From Eubacteriaceae bacterium (GTDB lineage Bacteria > Bacillota > Clostridia > Peptostreptococcales > Anaerovoracaceae): a stretch of 64,000 nt of DNA. Each line of letters starts with the position of its first letter. Within the stretch, counting starts at the first letter, position 1. Under the pieces are notes generated by a model, which had not been told where the DNA came from, did no database searches, and saw only the letters and a list, made by a program, of their open reading frames with translations. Positions 25,232 through 34,215 of the stretch are shown here, one piece after another. The stretch is from NCBI GenBank assembly GCA_902362805.1, contig CABIXY010000006.1, positions 124,001 through 188,000 on the forward strand, read 5' to 3'. The translations under genes and the position numbers were made by a program.

Positions 25232-26848
25232 ATGAACAGTGATATCAATTTTGGGAGCGGTCCGATTGTAATCATGGAGAGCTGCAATTCGCAGCCCTAC
25301 CACATGCATAAAAATGCGCAGGAACTGATCTGGCTTCTGGAGGGAGAAGCAGGGGTTACATTTAACAACAAAGAGTATTTTCTCAGTGCGGAGGACGACC
25401 TGATGCTGATCGTCGATGCCGATTTTCACAAGGTGCGTAAGATCAGCGGGCAGCTGCGTTATCTGTCCTTTTATATCGACCTGCCTTACTTTCAGAGATA
25501 CATCAAAGATATTCTCAACGTGGGACTTTATGTGAATCCGGGGTACAGGACGCAGGAACAGATCCCCCACTTGAAAAAAATGCGGGTGCTCCTGGCGCAG
25601 ATGGTCAGGGAGTATCAGGGCGATGCGGGGTCGCAGCAGGTCATCGAGATCGCTACCCAGCTGCTCCTCTTGATTCGAAACCACTTTAACTTTCTCGGCA
25701 CGACTTATATCGATTATAAAGATCAGCACACTTTTGACCGGCTTTTTGGCGTCTACGATTTTGTGTATCAACATTACGCAGAGCGGGTGACTTTGGCTGA
25801 TCTTGCAGACCATATCCATGTCAGCCAGACCTACCTTTCGCGCAGTATCAAACAGCTGACTGGCATGAGCTTTACGGAAATTTTGAATTACGTCCGCTGT
25901 GAAGAGGCTCTCCGTCTTTTGCTGGAAACGGATAAGAGCATTACGACCATCGCTTATGACAGTGGATTCTCAGACCCAAAATACTTTCACAAGTATTTTG
26001 AAAAGTTCTTTTACGCCAATCCAGCGGAATTTCGCAGAAACCACAAGAATCAGAAGGAGATTGACGCCTTGGCAGACAGTCGTCAAAGAGAAATCACCTA
26101 TGATGATGCCCTGAGAGAACGGTTAGGACAATACTGGAAAGACGATGGCCTCTATAAGAGCAAAGCGACGCATCTTTCATTTGCAGCAGAAGAGGGCAGT
26201 CGGTCAGGCAGTAACCCGCAGGACAGTCTCACTGTCCTGGTGACAAAGGAAGAACTGCATCGACTGGCGAATCCTGGGCAGCTGATGCAGGCGCTGGAGC
26301 GGGACTTTGCAAAAATCAGAATTGAAATTGCAGACTCTGATTCACGAAAGCTTTCCTTTGGAGATGCAAAGATGTGGCCGGTAGAACTGATGCAGGCATT
26401 GAAGGACAGGTCTGTCGCACTTCAGTCTTCTCCAGGCGGATGGAACGGGCTTTATGCCATGGGCGGCATCCAAACGCCGCTCTATTACATGCTTCAGGCT
26501 GCAGACTGCGCAGATGGATGCTGGGAATACGGCAACAATTGGGCAGCCTGCCGGAACCGCGAAGGGGACGGCGCGATGCTTCTGCTGACTTGGAACGGTT
26601 CTTTGGAACAGAGTATTGAATTTCAAATCGACTTCGGCAAAACAGAGCAGGAATACCTTGTCTTAGAATATGAGTTTTCTAATTCCGTTCTGGGAGTTCT
26701 TTCTCAGGTTCCGGCGAAGTCCATGAAAGCGATGACGCACATTTTGCGCCCGGCTCTAAGCGCTGCGATGCTGAGGCGGGGTGAAGAAGGACATCCGTTC
26801 AAAATTGGACCGGGAAAAGCAGGAATCTTATCTATCACGAAAAAATGA
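25232..26848 (+). CDS. AraC-family regulator with extra C-terminal domain
   Basis: A 538-residue transcription regulator. Residues about 15-100 form a cupin-like sensor (QPYHMHKNAQELIWLLEGEA). Residues about 168-270 form the double AraC helix-turn-helix (VTLADLADHIHVSQTYLSRS, then ITTIAYDSGFSDPKYFHKYF). The last 260 residues are not typical of AraC proteins; GLYAMGGIQTPLYYMLQAAD and the following beta-rich part recall the accessory region of GH39-like domains that gut Firmicutes fuse to AraC regulators (memory, unchecked). It lies upstream of, and co-directional with, the VOC-symporter-amidohydrolase genes that it may control. AAAGAGGAGG precedes the ATG. Confidence 0.85.
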   Translation: MNSDINFGSGPIVIMESCNSQPYHMHKNAQELIWLLEGEAGVTFNNKEYFLSAEDDLMLIVDADFHKVRKISGQLRYLSFYIDLPYFQRYIKDILNVGLYVNPGYRTQEQIPHLKKMRVLLAQMVREYQGDAGSQQVIEIATQLLLLIRNHFNFLGTTYIDYKDQHTFDRLFGVYDFVYQHYAERVTLADLADHIHVSQTYLSRSIKQLTGMSFTEILNYVRCEEALRLLLETDKSITTIAYDSGFSDPKYFHKYFEKFFYANPAEFRRNHKNQKEIDALADSRQREITYDDALRERLGQYWKDDGLYKSKATHLSFAAEEGSRSGSNPQDSLTVLVTKEELHRLANPGQLMQALERDFAKIRIEIADSDSRKLSFGDAKMWPVELMQALKDRSVALQSSPGGWNGLYAMGGIQTPLYYMLQAADCADGCWEYGNNWAACRNREGDGAMLLLTWNGSLEQSIEFQIDFGKTEQEYLVLEYEFSNSVLGVLSQVPAKSMKAMTHILRPALSAAMLRRGEEGHPFKIGPGKAGILSITKK

Positions 26849-26852
26849 CAGG

Positions 26853-26875
26853 GAAGGCTGAACAGCCTTCTTTTT
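26853..26875 (+). terminator. rho-independent terminator
   Basis: GAAGGCTG-AA-CAGCCTTC followed by TTTTT, just after the AraC regulator gene. Confidence 0.8.
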
Positions 26876-27097
26876 GTGTGCAGATGAAACAGCCTCTTAG
26901 ACTTTTTTGCCTTTTCGTTGCGATTTTTTTGCTCTTTTCTGTTCTGGAATCTCACAGAATCTTTAGATAACGTAATTTTGTCCGAAAAGATACGAAAAAT
27001 AAGCACAGAAAAAAGAGAAAAAAGTCAATAAAATATAGTTATGTACATGAAGAAGAAAGACGGCAGCTGCCAATATAAAAGATCATGGAGGCGACAA

Positions 27098-27964
27098 ATG
27101 ACAGAAAAATGTTTTACCAGAATGGGTCAGATCGGAATCGCGGTCAGGGATATTGACCGGGCAGGGACGGTATGTAAAAAATACGGTATGGGTCCCATGC
27201 GGTCCTTCATTTCCACCGAGAAGTCTGTGCAGAACGGCGAACTCTACGGGAAGAAAGTGGACAGCATTCGATTTGGCACGTTGATGTACGAGATAGACGG
27301 CGTGACCTTTGAACTTCTGCAGCCCCTTGAAAACACCGTTTGGAGCGAATTCATCAAGAATCAGGGCGAAGGGGTCTGCGACATCATGTTTACCCCGACA
27401 GAAAGATATTATGAAGTTCTTAAAGAACGGGGCATAGAGGAAATCATGAAGTTCACTTTATATAACCACAAGTTCTCCGAGGACGATATTTTTACACAGG
27501 TGATGAGAATGCACGATACCAGAAAAGATTTAGGCTTCAATATCTTTACCTGGGATCAGACAGAAGAAGCGAAGAAGCGCGTCTATCCGAGAGACCACAT
27601 GGCTACAGGCGCTTACGTGCAGTTGGAGGACGGGACAGAACCCCATCTGCAGAAGCCGATGTATCTGCGCATGGAAAAGATTCTCGTCGTAGTGGAGAAT
27701 TTGACAGAAACGATGGCGGCTTATGAGGCTTATGGGTTCGGGCCATTTACAGAAATAGAAGAGAAGGAAGGGCTGTATCGAAAAGCCTGCTTTACGCAGA
27801 ACAGCGACGGCAGCGACGTGGTCTTCGAAATCATCCAGCCGCTGGATGATGAAAGCGGTTATGCCAAGTACCTTGCAAAATACGGCCGTGGCGTCTACAA
27901 TATTCTTTTCGAACAAAACCCTGAATACAACAACGTGATTCAGACGATGACACAGGAGGTGTAA
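27098..27964 (+). CDS. two-domain VOC family protein
   Basis: A 288-residue protein of the vicinal-oxygen-chelate (glyoxalase/bleomycin resistance) fold, with two related modules: about 5-140 (RMGQIGIAVRDIDRAGTV; VTFELLQPLENTVWSEFI) and about 185-288 (EKILVVVENLTETMAAYEAY; VVFEIIQPLDDESGYAKYL). Start ATG 27098 has GGAGGCGAC upstream; the 27041 start does not. VOC enzymes handle metal-bound epimerisations, isomerisations and lyase reactions. The gene is followed at once by an AGCS symporter and a second VOC gene, suggesting uptake and conversion of one substrate. Confidence 0.8.
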   Translation: MTEKCFTRMGQIGIAVRDIDRAGTVCKKYGMGPMRSFISTEKSVQNGELYGKKVDSIRFGTLMYEIDGVTFELLQPLENTVWSEFIKNQGEGVCDIMFTPTERYYEVLKERGIEEIMKFTLYNHKFSEDDIFTQVMRMHDTRKDLGFNIFTWDQTEEAKKRVYPRDHMATGAYVQLEDGTEPHLQKPMYLRMEKILVVVENLTETMAAYEAYGFGPFTEIEEKEGLYRKACFTQNSDGSDVVFEIIQPLDDESGYAKYLAKYGRGVYNILFEQNPEYNNVIQTMTQEV

Positions 27965-27965
27965 T

Positions 27966-29363
27966 ATGAATACTATGACAAAGATTGGCGATGCCATTGT
28001 CGCCATGTCCAATTGGCTTTGGGGACCGCCGCTATTGATTCTTTTGGGATGTGGAGGATTGTTTCTCACCGTACGTTTCGGATTCCTGCAGTTTCGCCAT
28101 ATCGGATATATTTTTTCACAGACCTTTGGCAAGATGTTCAAGAAAACAGAAGACGGCATCTCGCCGTTCCAGGCCTGTACTGCGTCTTTAGCCGCCTGTG
28201 TGGGCGCTTCGAATATCGCTGGCGTACCTGTCGCTATCGCCTTTGGCGGTCCCGGCGCTTTGGTCTGGATGTGGATTCTTGCCTTTATGGGCTGTGCCAC
28301 CAAATTCTGTGAAATCGCTCTGGGTATCAAATACAGGGAGAAGAACGAGGTCGGTGAATGGGTCGGCGGGCCGATGTACTATATGAAGAAAGGTATCAAA
28401 AATAAGAAGCTGGGTGCAGCGCTGGCATTTATCTTTGCTCTGGTCATGATGTTTGAAAATGTTCCTTCCGCAGCAGCGCAGATGGTTTCCGCCATTCAGA
28501 ATGCGACTTCGATCGGTCTTCCGGCCATGGGTACCGGTATCGCTATTATCGTCGTTGTTGCCATGGTTGCTCTGGGCGGAATCAAAAGAATCACGGCGGT
28601 TACGGACAAGATGGTTCCAATCATGGTCATCGCCTACGTAATCGGTGGCGTGATTGTTCTGGGCGCCAATGTTACAGCACTGCCAGAAGCTTTGAGCGTC
28701 ATCGTCAAGAGTGCTTTTACACCGATGGCACCTGTGGGCGGATTTGCCGGTTCTTCCATCGCCGCCGCGATTCAGTGGGGTGCAGCCCGCGGAGCATATT
28801 CTAACGAAGCTGGTGACGGTGCAGCGCCTTTTATCCACTCGGCTGCCACTGTCGATCATCCTGTCAGACAGGGATTCTTCGGCGTCTTTGAAGTATTCGT
28901 AGATACTATGATCGTCTGCACCTTTACCGGTCTGATCTGTGTTGTCAGCGGCGCATGGATGAAAATTGACGGAAGCAATGCGGCTACCATGCCGGGCATT
29001 GCCTTCTCTTCCGTATTTGGTTCTGCCGGACCGATTTTTCTGACCGTACTGATTTTGATCTTCGTCGTATCTACTCTGATCGTTTTGGTGCAGGTGGGTA
29101 CGAAATCTGCAGAGTACTGCTTTGGTTATAGGTTTGGGCAGATTTTCCGATATGTTTATTTTATCGGCATGTTCCTCGGTATTATCGGAGGGTTGGAATT
29201 CGTCTACCGTTTCCTGGACTTCTTCTTTGCCCTTTTGATTATCAGCAATATGATCGGTGTTTTCCTGCTTCACGGCGATGTCGTACAATTGATCAAAGAG
29301 TTTTTCAACACGCCGGGGAAATATTACCTGAAGGATATCGCTGAGAAAAAAGGAGGAAAATAA
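27966..29363 (+). CDS. AGCS family sodium:amino acid symporter
   Basis: A 465-residue transporter of the alanine/glycine:cation symporter family with about 11 membrane segments. Family marks are the N-terminal GDAIVAMSNWLWGPPLLILL, the conserved CVGASNIAGVPVAIAFGGPG (about 78-98) and the segment WGAARGAYSNEAGDGAAPFI (about 272-291). It lies between two VOC genes with gaps of one base, so it is cotranscribed and probably imports the substrate of this cluster. The amino acid specificity cannot be told. Confidence 0.9.
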   Translation: MNTMTKIGDAIVAMSNWLWGPPLLILLGCGGLFLTVRFGFLQFRHIGYIFSQTFGKMFKKTEDGISPFQACTASLAACVGASNIAGVPVAIAFGGPGALVWMWILAFMGCATKFCEIALGIKYREKNEVGEWVGGPMYYMKKGIKNKKLGAALAFIFALVMMFENVPSAAAQMVSAIQNATSIGLPAMGTGIAIIVVVAMVALGGIKRITAVTDKMVPIMVIAYVIGGVIVLGANVTALPEALSVIVKSAFTPMAPVGGFAGSSIAAAIQWGAARGAYSNEAGDGAAPFIHSAATVDHPVRQGFFGVFEVFVDTMIVCTFTGLICVVSGAWMKIDGSNAATMPGIAFSSVFGSAGPIFLTVLILIFVVSTLIVLVQVGTKSAEYCFGYRFGQIFRYVYFIGMFLGIIGGLEFVYRFLDFFFALLIISNMIGVFLLHGDVVQLIKEFFNTPGKYYLKDIAEKKGGK

Positions 29364-29364
29364 T

Positions 29365-29880
29365 ATGAAACAATCGTTTGAAAGAGTAGGCGGATTTGTC
29401 ATTTTGACACCTGATATAGAAGAATCACTTGAGACGTTTAAGGCCTACGGCATCGTCGGTCCTTGGAGAGAGTTCTACACTGACTCTGAAAACGTACAGC
29501 AGGTGGTGAAAAACGGTCAGCCAGCAGAGGGAATCGATGCCCGCATCTGCATGTGCGATTATGGGGAAATCACCATCGAACTCTTTGAACCGAGAGACCC
29601 TGAATCAGCGTTTTATCAGGACTTACAGGCAATCGGCAGGCCCTTTATCCACCACGTGATCATGCGCACGAAACCGCACTTCTATGACGTAGCGAGGGAA
29701 CAGAAAGTAGAAGAGCACATGTCCGCTTATTTTCCGCGTATTGATGAAAGAGGACGCTGGTTTGCCACCAGTCAGGACTTGGGTTTTGATATCTACGCCT
29801 GGGATCCTCACCTAGATGGTGCGAGAAAAAAATATCCCGACGACTACATCGTCACAGGTGCGTATGACACCGATAAATAG
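29365..29880 (+). CDS. single-domain VOC family protein
   Basis: A 171-residue VOC protein (FERVGGFVILTPDIEESLET; EITIELFEPRDPESAFYQDL). The sequence is related to the modules of the 27098 gene (both share a DLGF-[ND]-I-[FY] segment, and a -YP-DDYIVTGAY end like the YPRDHMATGAY there). It starts one base after the symporter stop and is followed after 16 bp by an amidohydrolase gene. Probably acts in the same unknown pathway. Confidence 0.75.
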   Translation: MKQSFERVGGFVILTPDIEESLETFKAYGIVGPWREFYTDSENVQQVVKNGQPAEGIDARICMCDYGEITIELFEPRDPESAFYQDLQAIGRPFIHHVIMRTKPHFYDVAREQKVEEHMSAYFPRIDERGRWFATSQDLGFDIYAWDPHLDGARKKYPDDYIVTGAYDTDK

Positions 29881-29896
29881 AGAGGGCGGAGCAAAA

Positions 29897-31519
29897 ATGT
29901 CGAGGACAGTATTGTACAATGGAAAAGTATATGTGGAGAGAGGCTGTTATGCCCAGGCGATTCTCCAAGAGAATGGCATCATCCTGCAAGTGGGTAGTGA
30001 TAAAGAAGTCCTTACAGCCGCAGGAGACGCAGAGAGAATCGACTGTCAGGGAAAAACAGTCATTCCCGGCTTCAACGACAGTCACCAGCACCTGTTTTAC
30101 ATGGGCAGAGCAATGTTTTTCCCCGATCTGACAAAGGCGCAGTGCGCCGAGGATCTGACGAGGCTTTGCCAGAAATATCTGCAGAAGAATCCTGAAAGCA
30201 AAGGCTTTTCTGCGGCGGGTTGGAATGAGGAGACTTGGGCTCCGGCGTACAGGCGAAAACCGGACAAAAGGGATCTGGACAAGGTCTCCGAGGAGATTCC
30301 CATCGTTCTCACGCGGATTTGCGCCCACGCCTGCTGTGTAAACAGCTATGTCTTGCAAAGGCTGGGAATTGATCGTGAACATGCCGTCTTTGATGGTGCG
30401 GGAATCGAAGTGGATGAAGGAGGCGAGCCGACTGGCATTTTGACGGAAAAGGCTTTTCATGCGGCGCTGGACCTGGTGCCGAACCTGACCAGAGAAGAAC
30501 TGAAACTGGCTCTGACGGGTGCTATGAAATATGCTGTCTCCAGAGGACTCACCACGGTGCAGTCCAACGATATCGGTTACGTGATCAAAGACCAGGAAGC
30601 CTGCTGCTCCCTCATGAAAGAAGTCTACGATGAGGGAAAGGGACTGCTGCGCTATACGGGGCAGATGTTTTATGATGATGTAGAGAGCCTTAAGGGGTAT
30701 TGTGAAAGCCCGCAATTTGGCGAAAGCTATGCAGACGACTGGTTTCGGAGAGGTCCGCTCAAGCTGTTGAAAGACGGTTCCCTGGGCGCCAGAACTGCGA
30801 TGCTGGGGTTTGACTATCTTGACGATCCGGGCAACCGCGGAGTGGAGGTCAATTCTGATGCATATATGCAGAAAATGATAGACTGCGCCCATGACCATGG
30901 GATGCAAGTGGTCGTTCACGCCATCGGCGACGAGGCAATCAGACGGGTCATCCGCATGTATGACGAGGCAAACGGCGGCAGCAATGGGGAAAACCCTCTG
31001 CGTCACAGTCTGATTCACTGCCAGATTACCGACGACACTTTGCTGGCGCACATCAAAGCTTCCGGCCTACTTGTCGCCTATCAGCCCATTTTCCTGCTGA
31101 GCGACATGTATATTGTGCCCAGCCGCTGCGGCGATGAAATGATGAAAACTTCTTACGCCTTTCGAACAGCGGCGGAGCTGGGGATCCACGCCTCTTACGG
31201 GACAGACTGTCCTGTGGAAGATTTGGATCCGCTGGCCTGCATTTACTGCGCTGTCACTCGCAAGGACTTGAAGGGACAGCCGGAAGACGGCTTTTACGCC
31301 GAAGAATGCGTAGATGTAGAAACTGCGGTTGACGCCTATACCTTGGAAAGCGCATATCACGAATTCCGGGAAGACGTCAAAGGCAGACTCAAAACAGGAT
31401 ATTATGCTGACCTGGTCGTGCTGGACAGGGATATCTTCACATGCAAGTCCGAAGAGCTTCTAAAGACTTCTCCGGTGCTGACCATGGTTGGCGGAAAAAT
31501 CGTGTACCGAGCAGAGTGA
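29897..31519 (+). CDS. YtcJ-like amidohydrolase
   Basis: A 540-residue metal-dependent hydrolase of the amidohydrolase_3 group. Marks are VIPGFNDSHQHLFYMGRA (metal-binding HxH-type loop, about 50-67), KLLKDGSLGARTAML (about 292-306), VVHAIGDEAIRRV (about 338-350), SLIHCQI and a C-terminal GYYADLVVLDRD. Start ATG 29897 follows AGAGGGCGGAG; the frame-open extension to 29816 overlaps the VOC gene. It presumably opens an amide or cyclic imide made or consumed by the VOC enzymes (inference). Confidence 0.85.
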   Translation: MSRTVLYNGKVYVERGCYAQAILQENGIILQVGSDKEVLTAAGDAERIDCQGKTVIPGFNDSHQHLFYMGRAMFFPDLTKAQCAEDLTRLCQKYLQKNPESKGFSAAGWNEETWAPAYRRKPDKRDLDKVSEEIPIVLTRICAHACCVNSYVLQRLGIDREHAVFDGAGIEVDEGGEPTGILTEKAFHAALDLVPNLTREELKLALTGAMKYAVSRGLTTVQSNDIGYVIKDQEACCSLMKEVYDEGKGLLRYTGQMFYDDVESLKGYCESPQFGESYADDWFRRGPLKLLKDGSLGARTAMLGFDYLDDPGNRGVEVNSDAYMQKMIDCAHDHGMQVVVHAIGDEAIRRVIRMYDEANGGSNGENPLRHSLIHCQITDDTLLAHIKASGLLVAYQPIFLLSDMYIVPSRCGDEMMKTSYAFRTAAELGIHASYGTDCPVEDLDPLACIYCAVTRKDLKGQPEDGFYAEECVDVETAVDAYTLESAYHEFREDVKGRLKTGYYADLVVLDRDIFTCKSEELLKTSPVLTMVGGKIVYRAE

Positions 31520-31563
31520 CTGTCAAAATACATGACTCGTGTTTAATAAATTAATTTTAGTAA

Positions 31564-31670
31564 TTGACTTCCCCATAGAAGTGAGATAATATATAGACAT
31601 AGCTAATAAAAATCTAGCAAACAATTAGCATCACCAAAAAACCAGGTCGCTGTGGACGACCTGGTTTTTC
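31564..31670 (+). ncRNA. candidate antisense RNA of type I TA locus 2
   Basis: Promoter TTGACT (31564-31569), a 17-bp spacer and TAATAT (31587-31592). The RNA would start near 31599, include AAATCTAGCAA...TTAGCATCACC (31609-31635) and stop at the terminator near 31670. That repeat recurs as AAATCTAGCAATTAGCACC (31768-31786) over the start and ribosome site of the toxin on the other strand. Confidence 0.65.
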
Positions 31671-31671
31671 T
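31637..31671. terminator. bidirectional terminator of TA locus 2
   Basis: AAAAACCAGGTCG pairs with CGACCTGGTTTTT (loop CTGTGGA). It matches the terminator of TA locus 1 and is shared by convergent transcripts. Confidence 0.8.
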
Positions 31672-31687
31672 TTTGGCTGACTGCTGG

Positions 31688-31777
31688 CTATTTTTCTCTG
31701 TCCAGCCACCGGACTATGTAACTGGCTGCTACACCGCCTATGACAGAGACTACTAGCGTCAAAATAAAATCTAGCAA
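31688..31777 (-). CDS. Fst/par-like type I toxin peptide, 29 aa
   Basis: Tiny ORF with a strong GGAAGGAGG ribosome site 8-9 bases before a TTG start at 31777. The peptide is a single hydrophobic helix (LLDFILTLVVSVIGGVAASY) followed by IVRWLDREK, the layout of Fst/TxpA-type membrane toxins (short N-terminus, one helix, charged C-terminus with a Leu-Asp). A convergent antisense RNA, a shared bidirectional terminator and direct repeats over the start codon match the par locus of enterococcal plasmid pAD1 in architecture. A disrupted paralogue is at 24959. Toxicity is inferred, not shown. Confidence 0.7.
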   Translation of the reverse strand: MLDFILTLVVSVIGGVAASYIVRWLDREK

Positions 31778-31932
31778 TTAGCACCACCTCCTTCCCGCAA
31801 ACTAGCTGAAGGTTCAGCAGTAATTACATAGTATCATACATTTTATTACATTTAAAGGATTTATTAACATTACGCCGCCGTGGAATTCTTTTCCTACTTG
31901 TGGTATCATCATAGTAAGAAGGAGAGTTACGC

Positions 31933-33228
31933 ATGGTAAAAATCAAGAAAACGATATACATCGCCATTTTCGTATCCCTGGCGTCGCAGATTCGATTCAA
32001 CTTTATCACTGATGGATTTATCATCGCCATGTCTGTCGCAGTGATGGCTATTTTCATCTACTGCTATGAAGATCTGTCACCTAGATATGTGGCATTCTGT
32101 TCGGGCATTTTTTCCCCGCTGATCAGGCTGCTCTTCATGGTGCTGGAAGGCGGACAACCTGGTCTGACAGCTATATTGGTCATTCCGGATATGGCATTTT
32201 TTTTCACCTACGGGATTTTCTATACCTTGGTTTACAAATACATCATCAGGGCGCCGAAGGACATCCGAAATTTTCCCTATGTCATATTTCTCTGTGATTT
32301 CTTATCTAACATAGCGGAACTTTTTACCAGGAGCCTGATTCAGGGCTATTTGGTCATCGCAGCCCACACAGTGATTTCCCTCGTCATCGTCGCTTTCTGC
32401 AGAACTGTGCTGATTCAGGTGATCTTGCTGGCGCTGGAGACCTATTCTAACCTGCTGATTAAAGAGGAACACGACAAGGAATACAGGAAGTTGATCGTGC
32501 AGGCCTCTATCTTTGAAAGTGAACTACATGTGATGGAGAAGAACGCGGCCGAAATTGAAGACATCATGAGGCAGGCCTTTGCTCTTTACAAATCCATGGA
32601 AGGCATCAACGCGCCGAAAGAACTGAAAGACTGCTCTCTGGACATCTAAAAAAACGCCCACGAGATTAAAGGTGATTATTTGAATATCATCAATGTGCTC
32701 AAGGATACCTTCCTCGACGATATCGACGAAGGCCGTTTGGCCATGAAAGACATCATCTCCATAGAGAAAGCAAACCTGCAGAGCACCATCAAAAACCGAG
32801 GCTATCATGTGGAACTGATTACCAGGGTAAAAGCTAATTTTTATGTGCGTCAGTATTTCAAAATGATGTCTATTATCCGCAATCTGACCCTCAATTCGGC
32901 GGAGGCCATTGGACAGACAGGCGGTAAAATCGCTTTATCCCTGCGGGAGGATGGAGAAAATTATGTTTTGGAAGTCAAAGATAACGGCCCGGGCATTGAT
33001 CGGGATGACCTGGAAACTGTTTTCTTTGACGGCTATTCCACGAAGTTCAACCTGGAGACTGGCAACGTGCAGAGAGGTCTCGGTTTGACTTTGGTTAAAG
33101 ATTATGTGGAAAATATCTTTCATGGAACGATTGCAGTGCACAGCGAAAAGGGCAGACGAACCGAGTTTGTGATAACCATCCCGAAGACGAGTTTTGAGGA
33201 GGAGACAGATGAAGTATTACATCATTGA
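31933..33228 (+). pseudogene. GlnK-like sensor histidine kinase split by an in-frame TAA
   Basis: Residues 1-190 hold about six membrane helices; a coiled stretch and the phosphoacceptor region follow, then an ATPase domain with the N-box NLTLNSAEAI and G-boxes DNGPGID and QRGLGLTLVKDY. One frame runs through, but codon 239 (32647-32649) is TAA, three codons before the H-box sequence NAHEIKGDYLNI. The two parts are 31933-32649 and an open frame to 33228, which could restart at TTG 32680 behind AAAGGTGA but would then lack the His. The gene could be a pseudogene, a sequencing error or a readthrough case. It overlaps the response regulator gene downstream. Confidence 0.75.
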
Positions 33229-34051
33229 TGATGAAATCGGTACGGTAAAGACTTTGGAGAATATCGTAGAAATCCGCGGGCTGGGTGACGTCATCGGCTA
33301 TGCCACAGACCCCGAAAAGGCGGTGGGTGAGATACTGGCGCTGAACCCGGAAATCGTTTTAGTGGATCTCTTGATGAGCAAAATGGATGGCATCGCCTTG
33401 GTGGATCAGATTAAGGGCGTCCGCCCGCAGATCAGCTTTGTGATGATCTCACAGGTTGCGGATAAAGGCATGATTGAGCAGGCCTACAATGCCGGAGTGG
33501 AGTTTTTCATCAACAAGCCAATCAACATTATCGAAGTGGAGAAAGTGCTTAACCACGTATCTGACAAGATCAAAATGAACAGCCTTGTGGCGGGCATCAA
33601 GGGAATGTTTGCAGAAACAGAAGAGCAGAGTGCACCGTTGGAACGAAAGGACAACGTTCTTAGGGAAATCAACGTCTTTCTGGGACTTTTGGGCATGCTG
33701 GGCGAGAAGGGAACTTCAGATATTCTCAGCGTCTGCCAATATTTGATTGGACACAACGAGGAGTACAGCAAAAATGTATTGACTCACATTGCAGCAGAGA
33801 AATTGGAAACTTCTAAGAATTTGGAGCAGAGAATGCGCCGCGCCATCAAAAAAGGCCTCACGAATGTAGCTAATCTGGGAATCGACGATTACAGTAACGA
33901 AGTGTTTCAAGTCTATGCCAACTATGTCTTTGACTTTAAAAACATCAAAGACGAGATGGATTTTATCAAAGGCAGCAGCAGCGGAGGCGGCAGGGTGAAT
34001 ATCTCAAAGTTCATCGAGGGACTTCTGCTCTATCGAAAGTCTCTGTTATAA
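33209..34051 (+). CDS. response regulator, GlnL/YcbB type
   Basis: A 280-residue regulator starting at ATG 33209 after GAGGAGGAG. The receiver domain (1-120) has DDE near the start, the phospho-acceptor in VLVDLLMSKMDG (Asp about 54), and a Lys in FINKP (about 103). The C-terminal half (about 150-280) resembles the YcbB helical DNA-binding domain of Bacillus GlnL (NVLREINVFLGLLGMLGEKG; ISKFIEGLLLYRKSLL). In Bacillus, GlnK-GlnL turns on a glutaminase and the AGCS-type glutamine transporter; here an AGCS symporter gene is directly downstream, so the same logic is likely (inference). Confidence 0.8.
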   Translation: MKYYIIDDEIGTVKTLENIVEIRGLGDVIGYATDPEKAVGEILALNPEIVLVDLLMSKMDGIALVDQIKGVRPQISFVMISQVADKGMIEQAYNAGVEFFINKPINIIEVEKVLNHVSDKIKMNSLVAGIKGMFAETEEQSAPLERKDNVLREINVFLGLLGMLGEKGTSDILSVCQYLIGHNEEYSKNVLTHIAAEKLETSKNLEQRMRRAIKKGLTNVANLGIDDYSNEVFQVYANYVFDFKNIKDEMDFIKGSSSGGGRVNISKFIEGLLLYRKSLL

Positions 34052-34075
34052 CAGAATAGTAACCGAAAAGTAACT

Positions 34076-34112
34076 ACGGAGGAATATTCAGAATATTTCT
34101 CCGTTTCTTTTT
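34076..34112 (+). terminator. rho-independent terminator
   Basis: ACGGAGGAATATTC pairs with GAATATTTCTCCGT, followed by a T-rich tail; after the response regulator gene. Confidence 0.8.
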
Positions 34113-34215
34113 GAGTATTTTTGAGTTTTTTTGAAAAGGTTTGTTAATCTTATATCAAGATAGTTTTACTCGATATGTTATTATTTTAGGATTTTAGTTA
34201 TGAAAGGAGAGCAAC

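Noticed and set aside
28188..29402. 404-codon minus-strand frame opposite the AGCS symporter
   Set aside because: Shadow of a conserved transporter; the translation is rich in His, Asp and Asn with no fold signature.
29852..31051. 399-codon minus-strand frame opposite the YtcJ-like hydrolase
   Set aside because: Shadow frame; no ribosome site and no motif.
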